The translations under genes and the position numbers were made by a program. From positions 62,001 to 126,000 of the forward strand of contig NZ_CP020951.1 in assembly GCF_000172795.2 (NCBI RefSeq): a DNA stretch of 64,000 nt, in the 5' to 3' direction. Within the stretch, counting starts at the first letter, position 1. The number at the start of each line of letters is the position of its first letter. Under the pieces are notes generated by a model that worked only from the letters and a program-made list of their open reading frames with translations, ran no database searches and had not been told where the DNA came from. Below, piece after piece: positions 1 to 9,526 of the stretch. The DNA is from Rhizobium sp. CIAT894. GTDB lineage: Bacteria; Pseudomonadota; Alphaproteobacteria; Rhizobiales; Rhizobiaceae.

Positions 1-843
1 GGCGCCGCGCAGCAGCGAGGGAAAATCCTTGCGGAAGCGCACCAGCGTCACGTTTGGGGCGGCGTCCTGCGACAGCGTGGCGAAATCGGCTTCCGGCAGG
101 TTCGGGCCTGCGATCAGCAGCCAGCGCAGATCGGCCGGCAGCAGGGCCGCCGCCGCCTTCGCCGCGCCGATCAACTCGGCGCCGACCGCGCCGCCGCCCG
201 CCGAGGCGATTATGTCGAAGGTTTCAGTCGGTTCCGGCGCCGGCGGGGCTGCGACAAGGCCGGTATAACGCAGCCTGTCGGCAATCTCTGCCGTCAGCGG
301 GAAAGTGTCCTCTAGCCTGACGAAATCGGGATCGCCGTGGACGAGCACGGCGTCGAAATGCTCCTTGACCAGGGCTGCGGTCTCCGCGTCGCGGCCGGCC
401 TTGCGGTTTTCCTGCAGGATGTCGCGCACCGAGCTCAGGAGTTTCGGCCGCGGCTCGGCCTTTTCGATTGCCGCGAGCAAGGGCAGCAGTTCGAAGCGCA
501 TCTGCCGCCGGCCGAAGGGGAAGGCTTCGATGATGACGACATCGGGCGTGGCGGCATGAAAGGCCTCGAGCAGCAGCTCGCGGCGGGTGCCAAGGAAATC
601 CTCGCCGACCGGGCTGCCATCGGCATCGGCGAGGCCGGAAAAGCCGGCATTGCTGGCAACGACCGCCGGCAGCGCCACGGTCTTGACGCCCTCACCGGGA
701 AAACCCGGCACCGGCAGGCCGCCGGTGACGACGGTGACGTCGAAGCCGTCCTTGACCAGCGCGTTGGCGATGCGGCTGGCGCGGGCGATATGGCCGATGC
801 CGAGCAGGTGCTGGACGTAGAAGAAGATACGCGGTGCCGTCAT
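1..843 (-). CDS. MurG/GT28-like glycosyltransferase, C-terminus outside the window
   Basis: Partial gene: 281 codons from an ATG at 843 run off the left edge. The N-terminus has a GIGHIARA stretch at about residues 15-22, the glycine-rich donor-side loop typical of GT-B enzymes of the MurG/COG4671 type. A glycine-rich segment (ASAGGGAVGAE) near residue 215 marks the start of the second Rossmann half. The ATG overlaps the TGA of the upstream glycosyltransferase (ATGA at 840-843), so the two are probably translationally coupled. It is the third gene of a three-gene glycosyltransferase operon. A role in a cell-surface polysaccharide or glycoconjugate is inferred from family only; donor and acceptor are unknown. 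Confidence 0.75.
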   Translation of the reverse strand, partial: MTAPRIFFYVQHLLGIGHIARASRIANALVKDGFDVTVVTGGLPVPGFPGEGVKTVALPAVVASNAGFSGLADADGSPVGEDFLGTRRELLLEAFHAATPDVVIIEAFPFGRRQMRFELLPLLAAIEKAEPRPKLLSSVRDILQENRKAGRDAETAALVKEHFDAVLVHGDPDFVRLEDTFPLTAEIADRLRYTGLVAAPPAPEPTETFDIIASAGGGAVGAELIGAAKAAAALLPADLRWLLIAGPNLPEADFATLSQDAAPNVTLVRFRKDFPSLLRGA

Positions 844-2087
844 GAGGCCTTCTGCCATTCGGCCTCGAACAGGCCGGTAAGCTGTCTGATGCTGGAGTGA
901 TAGTCGAAATCTTCGCGCACCCGGCTTTCGGCGGCATCGCCCAGGCGCTGGCGCAGCGCCGGGTCGCGGATCGCCGCTTCCAGGGCTCTCGCAAGCAGCG
1001 CCGGATCCTCCGGCGGCACAACGAGACCGTTTTCACCGTTCTTCAGGAGTTCCGGCACGCCGGATACTTCGGTCGAGACGCAGACGAGCCGCTGGCTCGA
1101 TGCTTCCACAAGGACGTTCGGCAGGCCGTCGCGGTCGCCATTGGCGGCGACCCGGCAGGCCAGCGCAAAGAGATCGGCGCGGCGGTAATGATCGAGCACG
1201 TCTTCCTGCGCCAGGGCGCCCTTCCAGACGATGCGACCGGAGAGGCCGAGTTCGTCGGCCAGCGCCTTCAGTTTCGCAAGCTCCTCGCCGCCGCCGATGT
1301 GGTCCATGCGCCAGTGCAGGTCAGCGGGCAGCAGCGCCAGCGCCCGCAGCAGCACGTCGTAGCCCTTCTTCTCGACGGCTCGGCCGACGCTGAGGATGAA
1401 GGCCGGGTCGTCGGGGTTGGTGCCGGTACGGTCCGAACGCGCGCCGGCAAAATGGCCGAAACGGGCGAGATCGAGGCCGTGATAGCTTAGGTGCACCGCA
1501 TCCTTGCGGGATGTCAGGCCCCGCATGTGCTCGTAGCCTGTCCTGGTGCAGGTGACCGCCCAGCGGGCGCTGCCGAGCTTCTCGTTGAGCTCCCAGTCCG
1601 GCGACGTCCAGATGTCCTTGGCGTGTGCCGAGCAGGTCCAGGGCGTGCCGGTGAGGATGCTCGCATATTCCGTCACCGACGCCGGCGTGTGGATGAAATG
1701 GGCATGCAGCCATTGCCCGCCGTCAGGCCATTCGCGCGCCAGCACCAGCGCCTGGCCGAGACGGCGGAAGCGGTTGCGCGAGATGTCGCGCTTGAGGTCG
1801 GCGAGGAAACGTTTGATCAGCGCCTTGAAGCCGGGTTTCGAAAAACCGGCGACGAGGCCCTTCAGCACGCGGATCGGCTCCTCATGCAGATATTCCGGCA
1901 GGTAGACGACGCGCGCTCGGATCTCGTCATGGACGGGGTGGCGCTTCTTGTCGGTCGGCCGGCGCATCGAAATCAGCGTCAGGTCGAAGCCGGCCTTTTC
2001 CAAGCCGAGCAGCTCCTGGGCGATGAAGGTTTCCGAAAGGCGGGGATAGCCTTTCAGAACGACGAGGATCTTGCGGCGTGGCGGCAA
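840..2087 (-). CDS. GT4-family glycosyltransferase
   Basis: A 415-residue GT-B glycosyltransferase. The N-terminal KILVVLKGYPRLSETFI segment is typical of GT4 enzymes that begin directly at the first beta strand. The C-terminal half carries SVGRAVEKKGYDVLLRAL (about 230-247) and GLPNVLVEA, the acidic nucleotide-sugar-binding region of the GT4 family. The only start that keeps the first strand is TTG at 2087, 9 bases after the preceding gene's TAG; the ribosome site is weak, so coupling to that gene is likely. The stop overlaps the start of the next glycosyltransferase. Substrate unknown; an exported or surface polysaccharide is the usual context. Confidence 0.85.
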   Translation of the reverse strand: MPPRRKILVVLKGYPRLSETFIAQELLGLEKAGFDLTLISMRRPTDKKRHPVHDEIRARVVYLPEYLHEEPIRVLKGLVAGFSKPGFKALIKRFLADLKRDISRNRFRRLGQALVLAREWPDGGQWLHAHFIHTPASVTEYASILTGTPWTCSAHAKDIWTSPDWELNEKLGSARWAVTCTRTGYEHMRGLTSRKDAVHLSYHGLDLARFGHFAGARSDRTGTNPDDPAFILSVGRAVEKKGYDVLLRALALLPADLHWRMDHIGGGEELAKLKALADELGLSGRIVWKGALAQEDVLDHYRRADLFALACRVAANGDRDGLPNVLVEASSQRLVCVSTEVSGVPELLKNGENGLVVPPEDPALLARALEAAIRDPALRQRLGDAAESRVREDFDYHSSIRQLTGLFEAEWQKAS

Positions 2088-2096
2088 GGCTGTGCC

Positions 2097-3302
2097 CTAT
2101 TCTGCGACGAGGGCAAGGTGGCTGGCGCGGCCGTCGATCCATCGGCCGACGGTCTGCGAAATATGATCGAGCCCTTCGAGGTGCATATTGCTGCCGCTCT
2201 TCGACGGCGGCAGGCGGGAAGGCAGACGCTTCAGCGCCTCGGACATGATGGTGGGATCGGCCGATTGGTCCGGCAGCAGCATATCGACGAGGCCGAGCGC
2301 GCTTGCCCGCTGGGCACGAAGCAGCTGTTCCTCGCGCGGCTTGACCCGCGGCACGATGAGGGCCGGCTTGTCGAAGGAGAGGATCTCGCAATAGGTGTTG
2401 TAGCCGCCCATGGCGACGACGCCGATGGCGCCGTCGATCAGCTCTTCCATGTGGTTGTCGAACTCGATCACCTCGATATAGGGAATGGCTTCGCCCTTCT
2501 GCACCAGCTTGGCGCGCTCGGCGGCCGGCATATAGGGCCCGAGCACGACGAGCGCCTTCTGCGTCAGCGTCGGATCGGCCTCATAGGCGTTCATCACGTC
2601 ATGGACGAGATCGGAGCCGTCGCCGCCGCCGCCTGTGGTGACGAGGATGTAATTGTCCTTGCGGGCGTTGATCGAGGTCTTGCCCTTGGAGACGCTGCGC
2701 TGCAGGAAGCCGACGAAATCCATCTTCCGGCGCAGGCTGGCCGGGACGTCGAGGCCGACAAGCGGATCGTAAAAATCAGGCGGACCATAGACCCAGACGC
2801 TGTCGTAATATTGGTCGATCTTCTGCATGATGCCGTTCTTCTTCCACTCGGCCTCGAGCAGATGCGGCGCGTCCATGATCTCGCGCAGGCCGAGCACCAG
2901 CACAGAGCCGCGGGCCTTGAGATAGGCGAGCGTATCCTCGACCTCGCCCTTCAGCCCCATCGGCTCCTTGTCGACGATGAAGATATCGGGCTGGAAGGTT
3001 TCGGCCGTGTGGCGGATGCTCGATTCGCGCATCTTCAGCGTCTCGTGCAGGTCGATATGGCTGGCGAGCGACGTATATTCGCCGTTGCGCAGCTTGATGA
3101 CGCTCGGGATCTTCACGAAATCGACACGGGCGCGGTAGTCGAAGGCGCCGGCGATCGTGGCGCCCGAAATGATCAGGATGTTGAGGCCGCGATAATCCTC
3201 GACCAGCGCATGGGCGATGGTGCGACAGCGGCGCAGGTGGCCGAGACCGAAGGTGTCGTGGCTGTACATGAGGATGCGTGCATCTTCGAGACGTCTGGCC
3301 AT
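2097..3302 (-). CDS. COG4671-type glycosyltransferase
   Basis: A 401-residue predicted glycosyltransferase of the MurG-like COG4671 type. GLGHLRRC near residues 19-26 is the N-terminal glycine loop. A C-terminal stretch, GGYNTYCEILSFDKPALIVP, matches the nucleotide-sugar-binding region of MurG relatives. The reading frame stays open upstream to 3344, but the ATG at 3302 is preferred because AGAGGA lies at good spacing before it and the protein then begins with the expected first strand. It is the first gene of the three-glycosyltransferase operon, 96 bases after the ABC permease, so the operon promoter must lie in that gap or further upstream. It is distantly similar in layout to the partial gene at the left edge. 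Confidence 0.85.
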   Translation of the reverse strand: MARRLEDARILMYSHDTFGLGHLRRCRTIAHALVEDYRGLNILIISGATIAGAFDYRARVDFVKIPSVIKLRNGEYTSLASHIDLHETLKMRESSIRHTAETFQPDIFIVDKEPMGLKGEVEDTLAYLKARGSVLVLGLREIMDAPHLLEAEWKKNGIMQKIDQYYDSVWVYGPPDFYDPLVGLDVPASLRRKMDFVGFLQRSVSKGKTSINARKDNYILVTTGGGGDGSDLVHDVMNAYEADPTLTQKALVVLGPYMPAAERAKLVQKGEAIPYIEVIEFDNHMEELIDGAIGVVAMGGYNTYCEILSFDKPALIVPRVKPREEQLLRAQRASALGLVDMLLPDQSADPTIMSEALKRLPSRLPPSKSGSNMHLEGLDHISQTVGRWIDGRASHLALVAE

Positions 3303-3398
3303 GGGCGTTTCCTCTGGGGCGAGCAACATGTTTAGCACCCCCACCGTCCGGAGGCCATGAGGCGGGAGCGATGCCGTGAGGCACCGCCGGGTTTTCTG

Positions 3399-4573
3399 CT
3401 ATTTGTAGGGATCTGCCGCATCACGCAAGCCGTCTCCCAGAAAGTTGAACGCCAAAATGACAAGAACAACAGGAATGATCGGATAGAGCAGCCAAGGATA
3501 AAAGGCGATGACGCTGACGCTTTTCGCCTCGGTCAGCAGAATACCCCAGCTGGTGATCGGCGGGCGAAGGCCGAGGCCGAGGAAGGAGAGCGCGGTCTCG
3601 CCGAGGATCATGCCGGGGATCGAAATCGTCGCCGACGCAATGAGATGCGACATGAAACCCGGCACCAGATGCCGGCCGATGATGCGCGGCGTGCTGGCGC
3701 CCATCAGCTGTGCCGCCTGCACGTAATCTTCCTCGCGCAGCGCCAAAAGCTTGGAGCGCACGGCACGCGCCAGCCCGGTCCAGTCGATGATGCCGAGGAT
3801 GACGGTGATGCCGAAATAAATGACGATCGGGCTCCAGGTCACCGGCATGATGGCGGCCAGCGCCATCCACAGCGGCAGGCTCGGCAGCGACTGCAGCACT
3901 TCGATCAGGCGCTGGACGATGAGATCGAAAATACCGCCCCAGTAGCCGGCGAGGCCGCCGATGACGATGCCGAGCACGAAGCTGATCGAAATGCCGATCA
4001 GACCGATCGTCAGCGAGATCCGCGCGCCGTAGAGGATGCGCGAGAGCACGTCGCGGCCGAGCCGGTCGGTGCCGAGCAGGAACATCTGGCCGCCGATCGC
4101 CGGGCAGACCAGATGATAGTTCGAAGCGACGAGGCCCCAGAATTTATAGGCGTCGCCGCGGCAGAAGAAGCGGATCGGCTGCACGTCGTTCGGCCTGTCG
4201 GTATAGACGCGGTGCAGCGTGTCGAGATCGAGCGTCATGCTGCGGCCGTAGACAAAGGGTCCGACGAATTCACCCTTGTTGAAGAAATGGACGCTTTGCG
4301 GCGGCGCATGGATGAAATCGACATTGCGCGTGTGCAGGCCCCGTAGGGCGCCAGGAACTCGACGATCAGGATCATCAGGTAGACGGCGGCGAGAAAGATG
4401 CCGGAGATCAAGGCCAGCCGGTGCTGCTTGAACTTCCACCACATCAGCTGCTTCTGCGAGGCGAGATGGATGCGCGATTGCGCCGCCGTCATGGTTTCGG
4501 TCGCATGCGGATCGAAAGGCGCCGTCGAGACGTAATGGGGAAGCGGCGCGCCGGGTGCGGGAAGGGGCGACAT
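3399..4573 (-). pseudogene. ABC peptide transporter permease (YejE/DppC type), frameshifted
   Basis: The second permease of the importer, split over two frames. The ATG at 4573 overlaps the TAA of the YejB-like gene and has an AGGAG site, giving MSPLPAPG and the first membrane helix up to FLAPYG. That frame then ends at 4235. The family sequence resumes one frame away at LHTRNVDFIHAPPQ and continues to the stop at 3399, with five more helices and the EAA-like loop QAAQLMGASTPRII. The junction is a G4C2 tract on the coding strand (4337-4342). Restoring one base, for example GCC to GCCC, gives a 391-residue protein. An alternative start inside the second frame would lack helix 1. Sequencing error, true mutation and -1 ribosomal slippage cannot be told apart here. 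Confidence 0.75.
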
Positions 4574-5571
4574 TATTTGGTGCTCCTGCCTTGCAGACGG
4601 ATGCGGGGATCGAGGAAGCCGAGCGCGATGTCGGAGATCAGCACGCCGATGACGTTGAGGAAGGCCAAAAACATCAGGAAGGAGCCGGCCAGATACATGT
4701 CCTGGCTCTGCAGCGCCTTGATCAGCATCGGTCCCGTCGTTTCCAGCGACAGCACGATGGCGACGATCTCGGCGCCCGAGATGATCGACGGCAGGATCGA
4801 GCCGATATCGGCGACGAAGAAGTTGAGCGCCATGCGCAGCGGATATTTGAGCAGCGCCCGCATCGGATGCAGGCCCTTGGCGCGGGCAGTCGTCACATAC
4901 TGCTTCTGCATCTCGTCGAGCAGATTGGCGCGCAGTCGCCTGATCATGCCGGCCGTGCCGGCGGTGCCGACGATGATCACCGGGATCCATAGATGAGAGA
5001 GGATCGACCGCGCCTTCTCCCAGCTCATCGGCGCCGAGATATATTGCTGGTCCATCAGATGACCGATCGAGATGCCGAACCAGATATTGGCGAAATACAT
5101 CAGGATCAGAGCCAGCATGAAGTTCGGAATGGCGATGCCGAGCAGGCCGAGGAAGGTCAGCCCGTAATCGCCCCAGCTGTACTGGTGCGTGGCCGAATAG
5201 ATGCCGATCGGAAAGGCGATCAGCCAGGTGAGCAGGATGGTGGTGAAGGAGACGAGGATCGTCAGCCAGAGGCGATCGCCGACCACGTCGGAGACCGGCA
5301 GCTGGTATTCGAAGGAATAGCCGAAATCGCCGTGCAGCATGCCGCCGACCCAGTAGAAATAGCGCACGATCTCCGGCTTGTCGAAGCCGTATTGCTGGCG
5401 CATCTCCTCGATTTCCTGGAGGTTGGCGGTTTCGCCGGAGGCGCGCAGCTCGGCGATCTGGCTCTCGAAGAAATCGCCCGGCGGCAGCTCGATGATGGTG
5501 AAAACCAGCGCCGAAATGACGAAGAGTGTCGGCACCATGGCGGCGATACGCCAGAGAATATATCTGAGCAC
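4573..5571 (-). CDS. ABC peptide transporter permease (YejB/DppB type)
   Basis: A 332-residue inner-membrane permease. It has an N-terminal helix (MLRYILWRIAAMVPTLFVIS), the long periplasmic segment usual for DppB/YejB proteins, and five further helices. The cytoplasmic coupling loop around ARAKGL is the contact with the ATPase. The start is GTG at 5571, three bases after the binding-protein stop, with a strong AAGGAGG site inside the end of that gene. It forms the channel with the YejE-like permease. Six-helix permeases of this type import oligopeptides or peptide-nucleotide antibiotics; the substrate here is not determined. Confidence 0.9.
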   Translation of the reverse strand: MLRYILWRIAAMVPTLFVISALVFTIIELPPGDFFESQIAELRASGETANLQEIEEMRQQYGFDKPEIVRYFYWVGGMLHGDFGYSFEYQLPVSDVVGDRLWLTILVSFTTILLTWLIAFPIGIYSATHQYSWGDYGLTFLGLLGIAIPNFMLALILMYFANIWFGISIGHLMDQQYISAPMSWEKARSILSHLWIPVIIVGTAGTAGMIRRLRANLLDEMQKQYVTTARAKGLHPMRALLKYPLRMALNFFVADIGSILPSIISGAEIVAIVLSLETTGPMLIKALQSQDMYLAGSFLMFLAFLNVIGVLISDIALGFLDPRIRLQGRSTK

Positions 5572-5574
5572 GCC

Positions 5575-7482
5575 TCAGGCCTCCTTGTACCAGAATGTAT
5601 CCGGCATGTAGATGCCGAGATAGGAGGTGGGATCGAAGCCGTAGAGGGCTTTCGCCGGCATGTTCTGCAGCTTGGCGGCGCGAAGGATCGGCTGCAGCGT
5701 GCTGTTGATCAGGCCGATCGAGAACACCTGCTGCGTATAGAGCGACAGCATCTTGTGCCAGATCACCTGGCGCTCCTCGAATTTTGCCGTCGAGCCCCAT
5801 TGGCCGAGCAGATCGACCAGTTCGGCCGCTTCCGGCAGGTCGGGTGCTGCGCCCTCCTGACCGGCCGAGAGGTAATGCATGCCCCAGAGCGGCCATTGCA
5901 GCTGATCGTCGAGCGTCGGCGCCAGCCCCGAGGGCGACATGTCGGCTGTGGGAACGCCATTGTCGAGGCCGTACCAGATCGACATCATGATCGTGCCGCT
6001 CATGGCGCGGTTGCGGAAGACATCGCGCTGCGAGGTGCGGGTATAGAGGGCCAGGCCGATATTGGCCCAGTGATCGTGCACCAGCTCGAGCACGTCGGTA
6101 TCGAGATTGCTCTCGCCGGCGGTCTCGACGGTGATCTCGGCGCGCCGCCCGTCCGGCAGCAGGCGGATGCCGTCATCGCCGCGTTTGGTCAGGCCGAGTT
6201 CGTCGAGCAGGCGGTTGGCCTCGTCGGGATCGAACTTGACGAAGGCATCGGCATATTCCTGCTTGAACAGCGGGCTGTCGGGCAGGACGGTATCGGCGCT
6301 CGGCGTGCCCAGACCGTAGAAGGCGACCATGTTGATCTCGTGCCGGTCGATCGCCAGCGACAGCGCCCGGCGCAGGCGCACGTCGCGGAACAGGCCGCGC
6401 CACACCTCGTCGGCGCAGTTGAGGTTCGGCAGGAGTGTGATGCGCGAGCCGCGCGCGACCTTCCAGAGATCGACCTTCACCGGGAAACGCTTCTCAGCTT
6501 CTTTCAGGAAGGTGTAGTCGTTGAAATCGATGCCGGTCGCCTGCAGGTCGGCTTCGCCGGCCCCTGCCTTGGCGGCGATGATCGACGATGAGGAGACGTT
6601 GAGGATGAAGCGGTCGAGATAGGGAAGCTGCCTGCCGGTCTCGTCGACCCGGTGGAAGAACGGATTGCGCTCGAAGACGAACTGCTCGGCCGGCAATGGC
6701 GTCCTGTTGTGCCAGGGATCGAGCGTCGGCAGGTCGGGATTTTCCGGCCGGTAGGACCTGGCCATCTTGATGTGCAGGTCCTGCCATTTCTTGGCGCGGT
6801 TGGCCTGCATCATCTGTTCCATCTTCGCCTGGTCGGGCTGATACTTCTTGTGGAACTGCTTGAGGTAGTGCGCCGGCCCGACGATGACGAGCGGTATGGG
6901 CCCTGCCAGGGTCGGCAGGAACATCGGGTTGGGTTTTTCCCAGGTGTAGCGCACGGTCAGCGCATCGAGCATCTCGAAGCGCGGCAGGCTGCCATGCGGG
7001 CGAAGCTCCAGCGCGCCGCCGCCCGGCGTCAGCTTGTCGTTCAGGATCACGTCTTCCCACCAGTAGCGGAAATCGTCGGCGGTGAACGGCTGGCCGTCGG
7101 ACCATTTATGGCCTTCGCGCAGCGTGAAGGTGAAGACCGTGTCGTCTTCCGATTGGAAATCGGCGAGAATGTCAGGCTGGAACTGCAGATGCTTGTCGTA
7201 GCCGACCAGGCGGGCATAGCCGTAGATCGTCATGAAGCGGATGTCGCGCTGGCTGCCGATGATGGTGCGCACCGTGCCGCCGTAGCTGCCGGGTTCGAGC
7301 CCCATTTCCTTCAGATTGACGATGCGCGGGCGGGCAGGAAGGCGCTCGGCCATGCCAGGCAGGCTGCCCGAGGCCAGCCGCTCCTTCAGGAATTCCGGCT
7401 CACCGGCCTGTTGCGCCCGAAGCACCGAAGGCGCGATCGCCGCACCGACGAGGCCGCCCAGAAAAATGCGACGCGTCACCAT
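5575..7482 (-). CDS. Family 5 extracellular solute-binding protein (oligopeptide/microcin-C type)
   Basis: A 635-residue periplasmic receptor of the SBP family 5. The N-terminus, [13 protein letters not shown] followed by an alanine-rich stretch and LRAQQ, looks like a twin-arginine (Tat) signal peptide. The body holds LREGHKWSDGQPFTADDFRYWW, the hallmark of DppA/OppA/YejA receptors. At more than 600 residues it is in the size range of the YejA-like subfamily, which binds longer or modified peptides. The start overlaps the ATPase stop by 7 bases, with AAGGAG upstream. Tat export would mean it folds before secretion; that is inferred from the motif only. Confidence 0.9.
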   Translation of the reverse strand: MVTRRIFLGGLVGAAIAPSVLRAQQAGEPEFLKERLASGSLPGMAERLPARPRIVNLKEMGLEPGSYGGTVRTIIGSQRDIRFMTIYGYARLVGYDKHLQFQPDILADFQSEDDTVFTFTLREGHKWSDGQPFTADDFRYWWEDVILNDKLTPGGGALELRPHGSLPRFEMLDALTVRYTWEKPNPMFLPTLAGPIPLVIVGPAHYLKQFHKKYQPDQAKMEQMMQANRAKKWQDLHIKMARSYRPENPDLPTLDPWHNRTPLPAEQFVFERNPFFHRVDETGRQLPYLDRFILNVSSSSIIAAKAGAGEADLQATGIDFNDYTFLKEAEKRFPVKVDLWKVARGSRITLLPNLNCADEVWRGLFRDVRLRRALSLAIDRHEINMVAFYGLGTPSADTVLPDSPLFKQEYADAFVKFDPDEANRLLDELGLTKRGDDGIRLLPDGRRAEITVETAGESNLDTDVLELVHDHWANIGLALYTRTSQRDVFRNRAMSGTIMMSIWYGLDNGVPTADMSPSGLAPTLDDQLQWPLWGMHYLSAGQEGAAPDLPEAAELVDLLGQWGSTAKFEERQVIWHKMLSLYTQQVFSIGLINSTLQPILRAAKLQNMPAKALYGFDPTSYLGIYMPDTFWYKEA

Positions 7483-9371
7483 GAGCGCAACTCCTTGGCA
7501 TCGGCGCCCTTGCGGGCGCGCACCAGATGGCCGTCGCCGAGATCGGCATAGGCAAGCTCGGAGGCGTCGTCATGCTCGGCGGTGAAGGTCGCCCCCCAGT
7601 TCTGTTTGTCGGCGGCGCCGTTTTCCCGGAGCGCCTTGAAATCGAGCGGCCGGTCGAGATCGGGGAAGGGGACTGCGGCGAGCAGCGATTTCGTATAGGG
7701 GTGCACCGGATCGCGCAGGATGATCTCGCGCGGCGCGATCTCGACGATGCGGCCCTTGCACATGACGGCGATGCGGTCGGCCATATAGTCGACGACGGCG
7801 AGATTGTGCGAGATGAACAGATAGGTCAGCCCCAGCTCCTTCTGCAGGTCCTTCAACAGGTTGAGGATCTGCGCCTGGACGGAGACGTCGAGCGCCGAGA
7901 CCGGCTCGTCGAGGATGACGAGCTTGGGCCCGAGCGCCAGAGCGCGGGCGATGCCGATGCGCTGGCGCTGGCCGCCGGAAAAACTGTGCGGGTAGCGGCT
8001 GAGATAACGCTTGTCGAGGCCGATCGCCGCCATCAAGCCTTCGACCTTGCGCTTGCGCTCGTCGCTGTCGCCGCGGTCGTGAATTTCAAGCGGTTCGCTG
8101 AGGATATTGCGCACCGTCATGCGCGGCGAAAGCGAGGAGACCGGATCCTGGAACACCATCTGGATCTTGGTGCGCAGTTCCTGCAGCTCAGTGCCTTTGA
8201 CGGACAGTACGTCGATGATTTCCTTGCCGTCGTTGAACACGACAGCGCCGCCGTCGGGCGTGACGGCACGCATCAGGATCTTGCTGAGCGTCGTCTTGCC
8301 GCAGCCGGATTCGCCGACGAGGCCGAGACATTCGCCACGGCGGATGTCGAAGCTGACGTCGTCGACGGCGTGCACGACGGCGGCTTCCTGCTTGCCGAGG
8401 AAACTGCGTTTGCGCGTCCTGTAGGTCTTCGAGAGATTGGCGACCGAAAGCAATGTGCCCGGCGCTTCGGCCTGCAGCGGCTTCTTCTTGCCGACGAGGG
8501 TTTCGAGGTTGACCGGCACGTCGCGCAGCGCCTTCAGCCGTTCGCCGGGTTTCATGTCGAAATGCGGAACGGCGGCCATCAGCGCCTTGAGATAGGCATG
8601 CTGCGGGTTGCGGAAGATCGCCTCGACCGGCCCGGCCTCCATGATCTCGCCGTGATAGATGACGACCACTTCGTCGGCCATGTTGGCGACGATGCCGAGA
8701 TCGTGAGTGATGAGCAGCATCGCCATGCCGAGCTTGGCCTGCAGATCGCGCAGGAGCTCGAGGATCTGTGCCTGGATCGTCACGTCGAGCGCCGTCGTCG
8801 GCTCGTCGGCGATCAGCAGCGCCGGCTTGCAGATCAGCGCCATGGCGATCATGGCGCGCTGGCGCATGCCGCCCGATAGTTCGAACGGGTACATGTCGTA
8901 GGTGCGGTGCGGATTGGAGAAGCCGACGAGGCCGAGCATCTCCTCGGTCCTGGCGCGTGCTTCCTGCTTGTCGACGTCGGTATGGATCAACAGCACTTCG
9001 CTGATCTGGTTGCCGACGGTGTGAAGCGGCGACAGCGAGGTCATCGGCTCCTGGAAGATCGTCGCCATGCGCTTGCCGCGCAGATCGCGCATCTCTTCGC
9101 TGTCGCGCGGCAGCGACAGGATATCGGTCGTGCTGCCGTCGAGCGGATCGGTAAAGAGGATGCGGCCCGACGCCTTGGCCGGGTTGGGCAGGATGCCCAT
9201 GACCGACTGGCTGATCACCGATTTGCCGGAACCGGACTCGCCGACGAGCGCAGTGACCTTGCCCGGAAGGATGCGAAGATTGGCTTCTTTTACGACACGC
9301 AGCCGGTCGCCGAAAACCGAGAAGGAGACGTCGAGATTTTCAATACGCAACAAATCCGCTGCAGACGCCAT
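7476..9371 (-). CDS. ABC transporter ATPase, two fused nucleotide-binding domains (YejF type)
   Basis: A 631-residue cytoplasmic ATPase with two complete nucleotide-binding domains. The first has Walker A GESGSGKS (about residue 45), signature LSGGMRQR and Walker B LLIADEP. The second, starting near residue 310, has [16 protein letters not shown] and LVILDEP. Each half ends in the oligopeptide-type extension ([12 protein letters not shown] and [12 protein letters not shown]). It energises the two downstream permeases. It is the first gene of the operon, so the promoter should lie in the 155 bases before it. The order ATPase-receptor-permease-permease differs from the classical yejABEF order, which suggests a paralogous importer rather than yejABEF itself. 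Confidence 0.93.
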   Translation of the reverse strand: MASAADLLRIENLDVSFSVFGDRLRVVKEANLRILPGKVTALVGESGSGKSVISQSVMGILPNPAKASGRILFTDPLDGSTTDILSLPRDSEEMRDLRGKRMATIFQEPMTSLSPLHTVGNQISEVLLIHTDVDKQEARARTEEMLGLVGFSNPHRTYDMYPFELSGGMRQRAMIAMALICKPALLIADEPTTALDVTIQAQILELLRDLQAKLGMAMLLITHDLGIVANMADEVVVIYHGEIMEAGPVEAIFRNPQHAYLKALMAAVPHFDMKPGERLKALRDVPVNLETLVGKKKPLQAEAPGTLLSVANLSKTYRTRKRSFLGKQEAAVVHAVDDVSFDIRRGECLGLVGESGCGKTTLSKILMRAVTPDGGAVVFNDGKEIIDVLSVKGTELQELRTKIQMVFQDPVSSLSPRMTVRNILSEPLEIHDRGDSDERKRKVEGLMAAIGLDKRYLSRYPHSFSGGQRQRIGIARALALGPKLVILDEPVSALDVSVQAQILNLLKDLQKELGLTYLFISHNLAVVDYMADRIAVMCKGRIVEIAPREIILRDPVHPYTKSLLAAVPFPDLDRPLDFKALRENGAADKQNWGATFTAEHDDASELAYADLGDGHLVRARKGADAKELRSW

Positions 9372-9526
9372 ACCAATGAAATTCCCCAGTCTTCTGTGTT
9401 CCCGTTAAGGCACACTATCGTACCGCAAACGGGGTGTCTAGCAGATGACAATTGAGGGAAAACTGTCGCGTTCCGCCAAAGTTCCCTTAGGCGAAGCACG
9501 CAGATTGAGGACGGAGTCTTGGCGTT

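Noticed and set aside
1491..3335. 614-codon open frame on the plus strand over the glycosyltransferases
   Set aside because: It lies antisense to two genes with clear family motifs; long antisense frames are common in GC-rich DNA. No domain recognised.
4235..5896. 553-codon minus-strand frame over the permeases
   Set aside because: Most of it is out of frame with YejB; only its end, from 4573 to about 4340, is the real N-terminus of the frameshifted permease.
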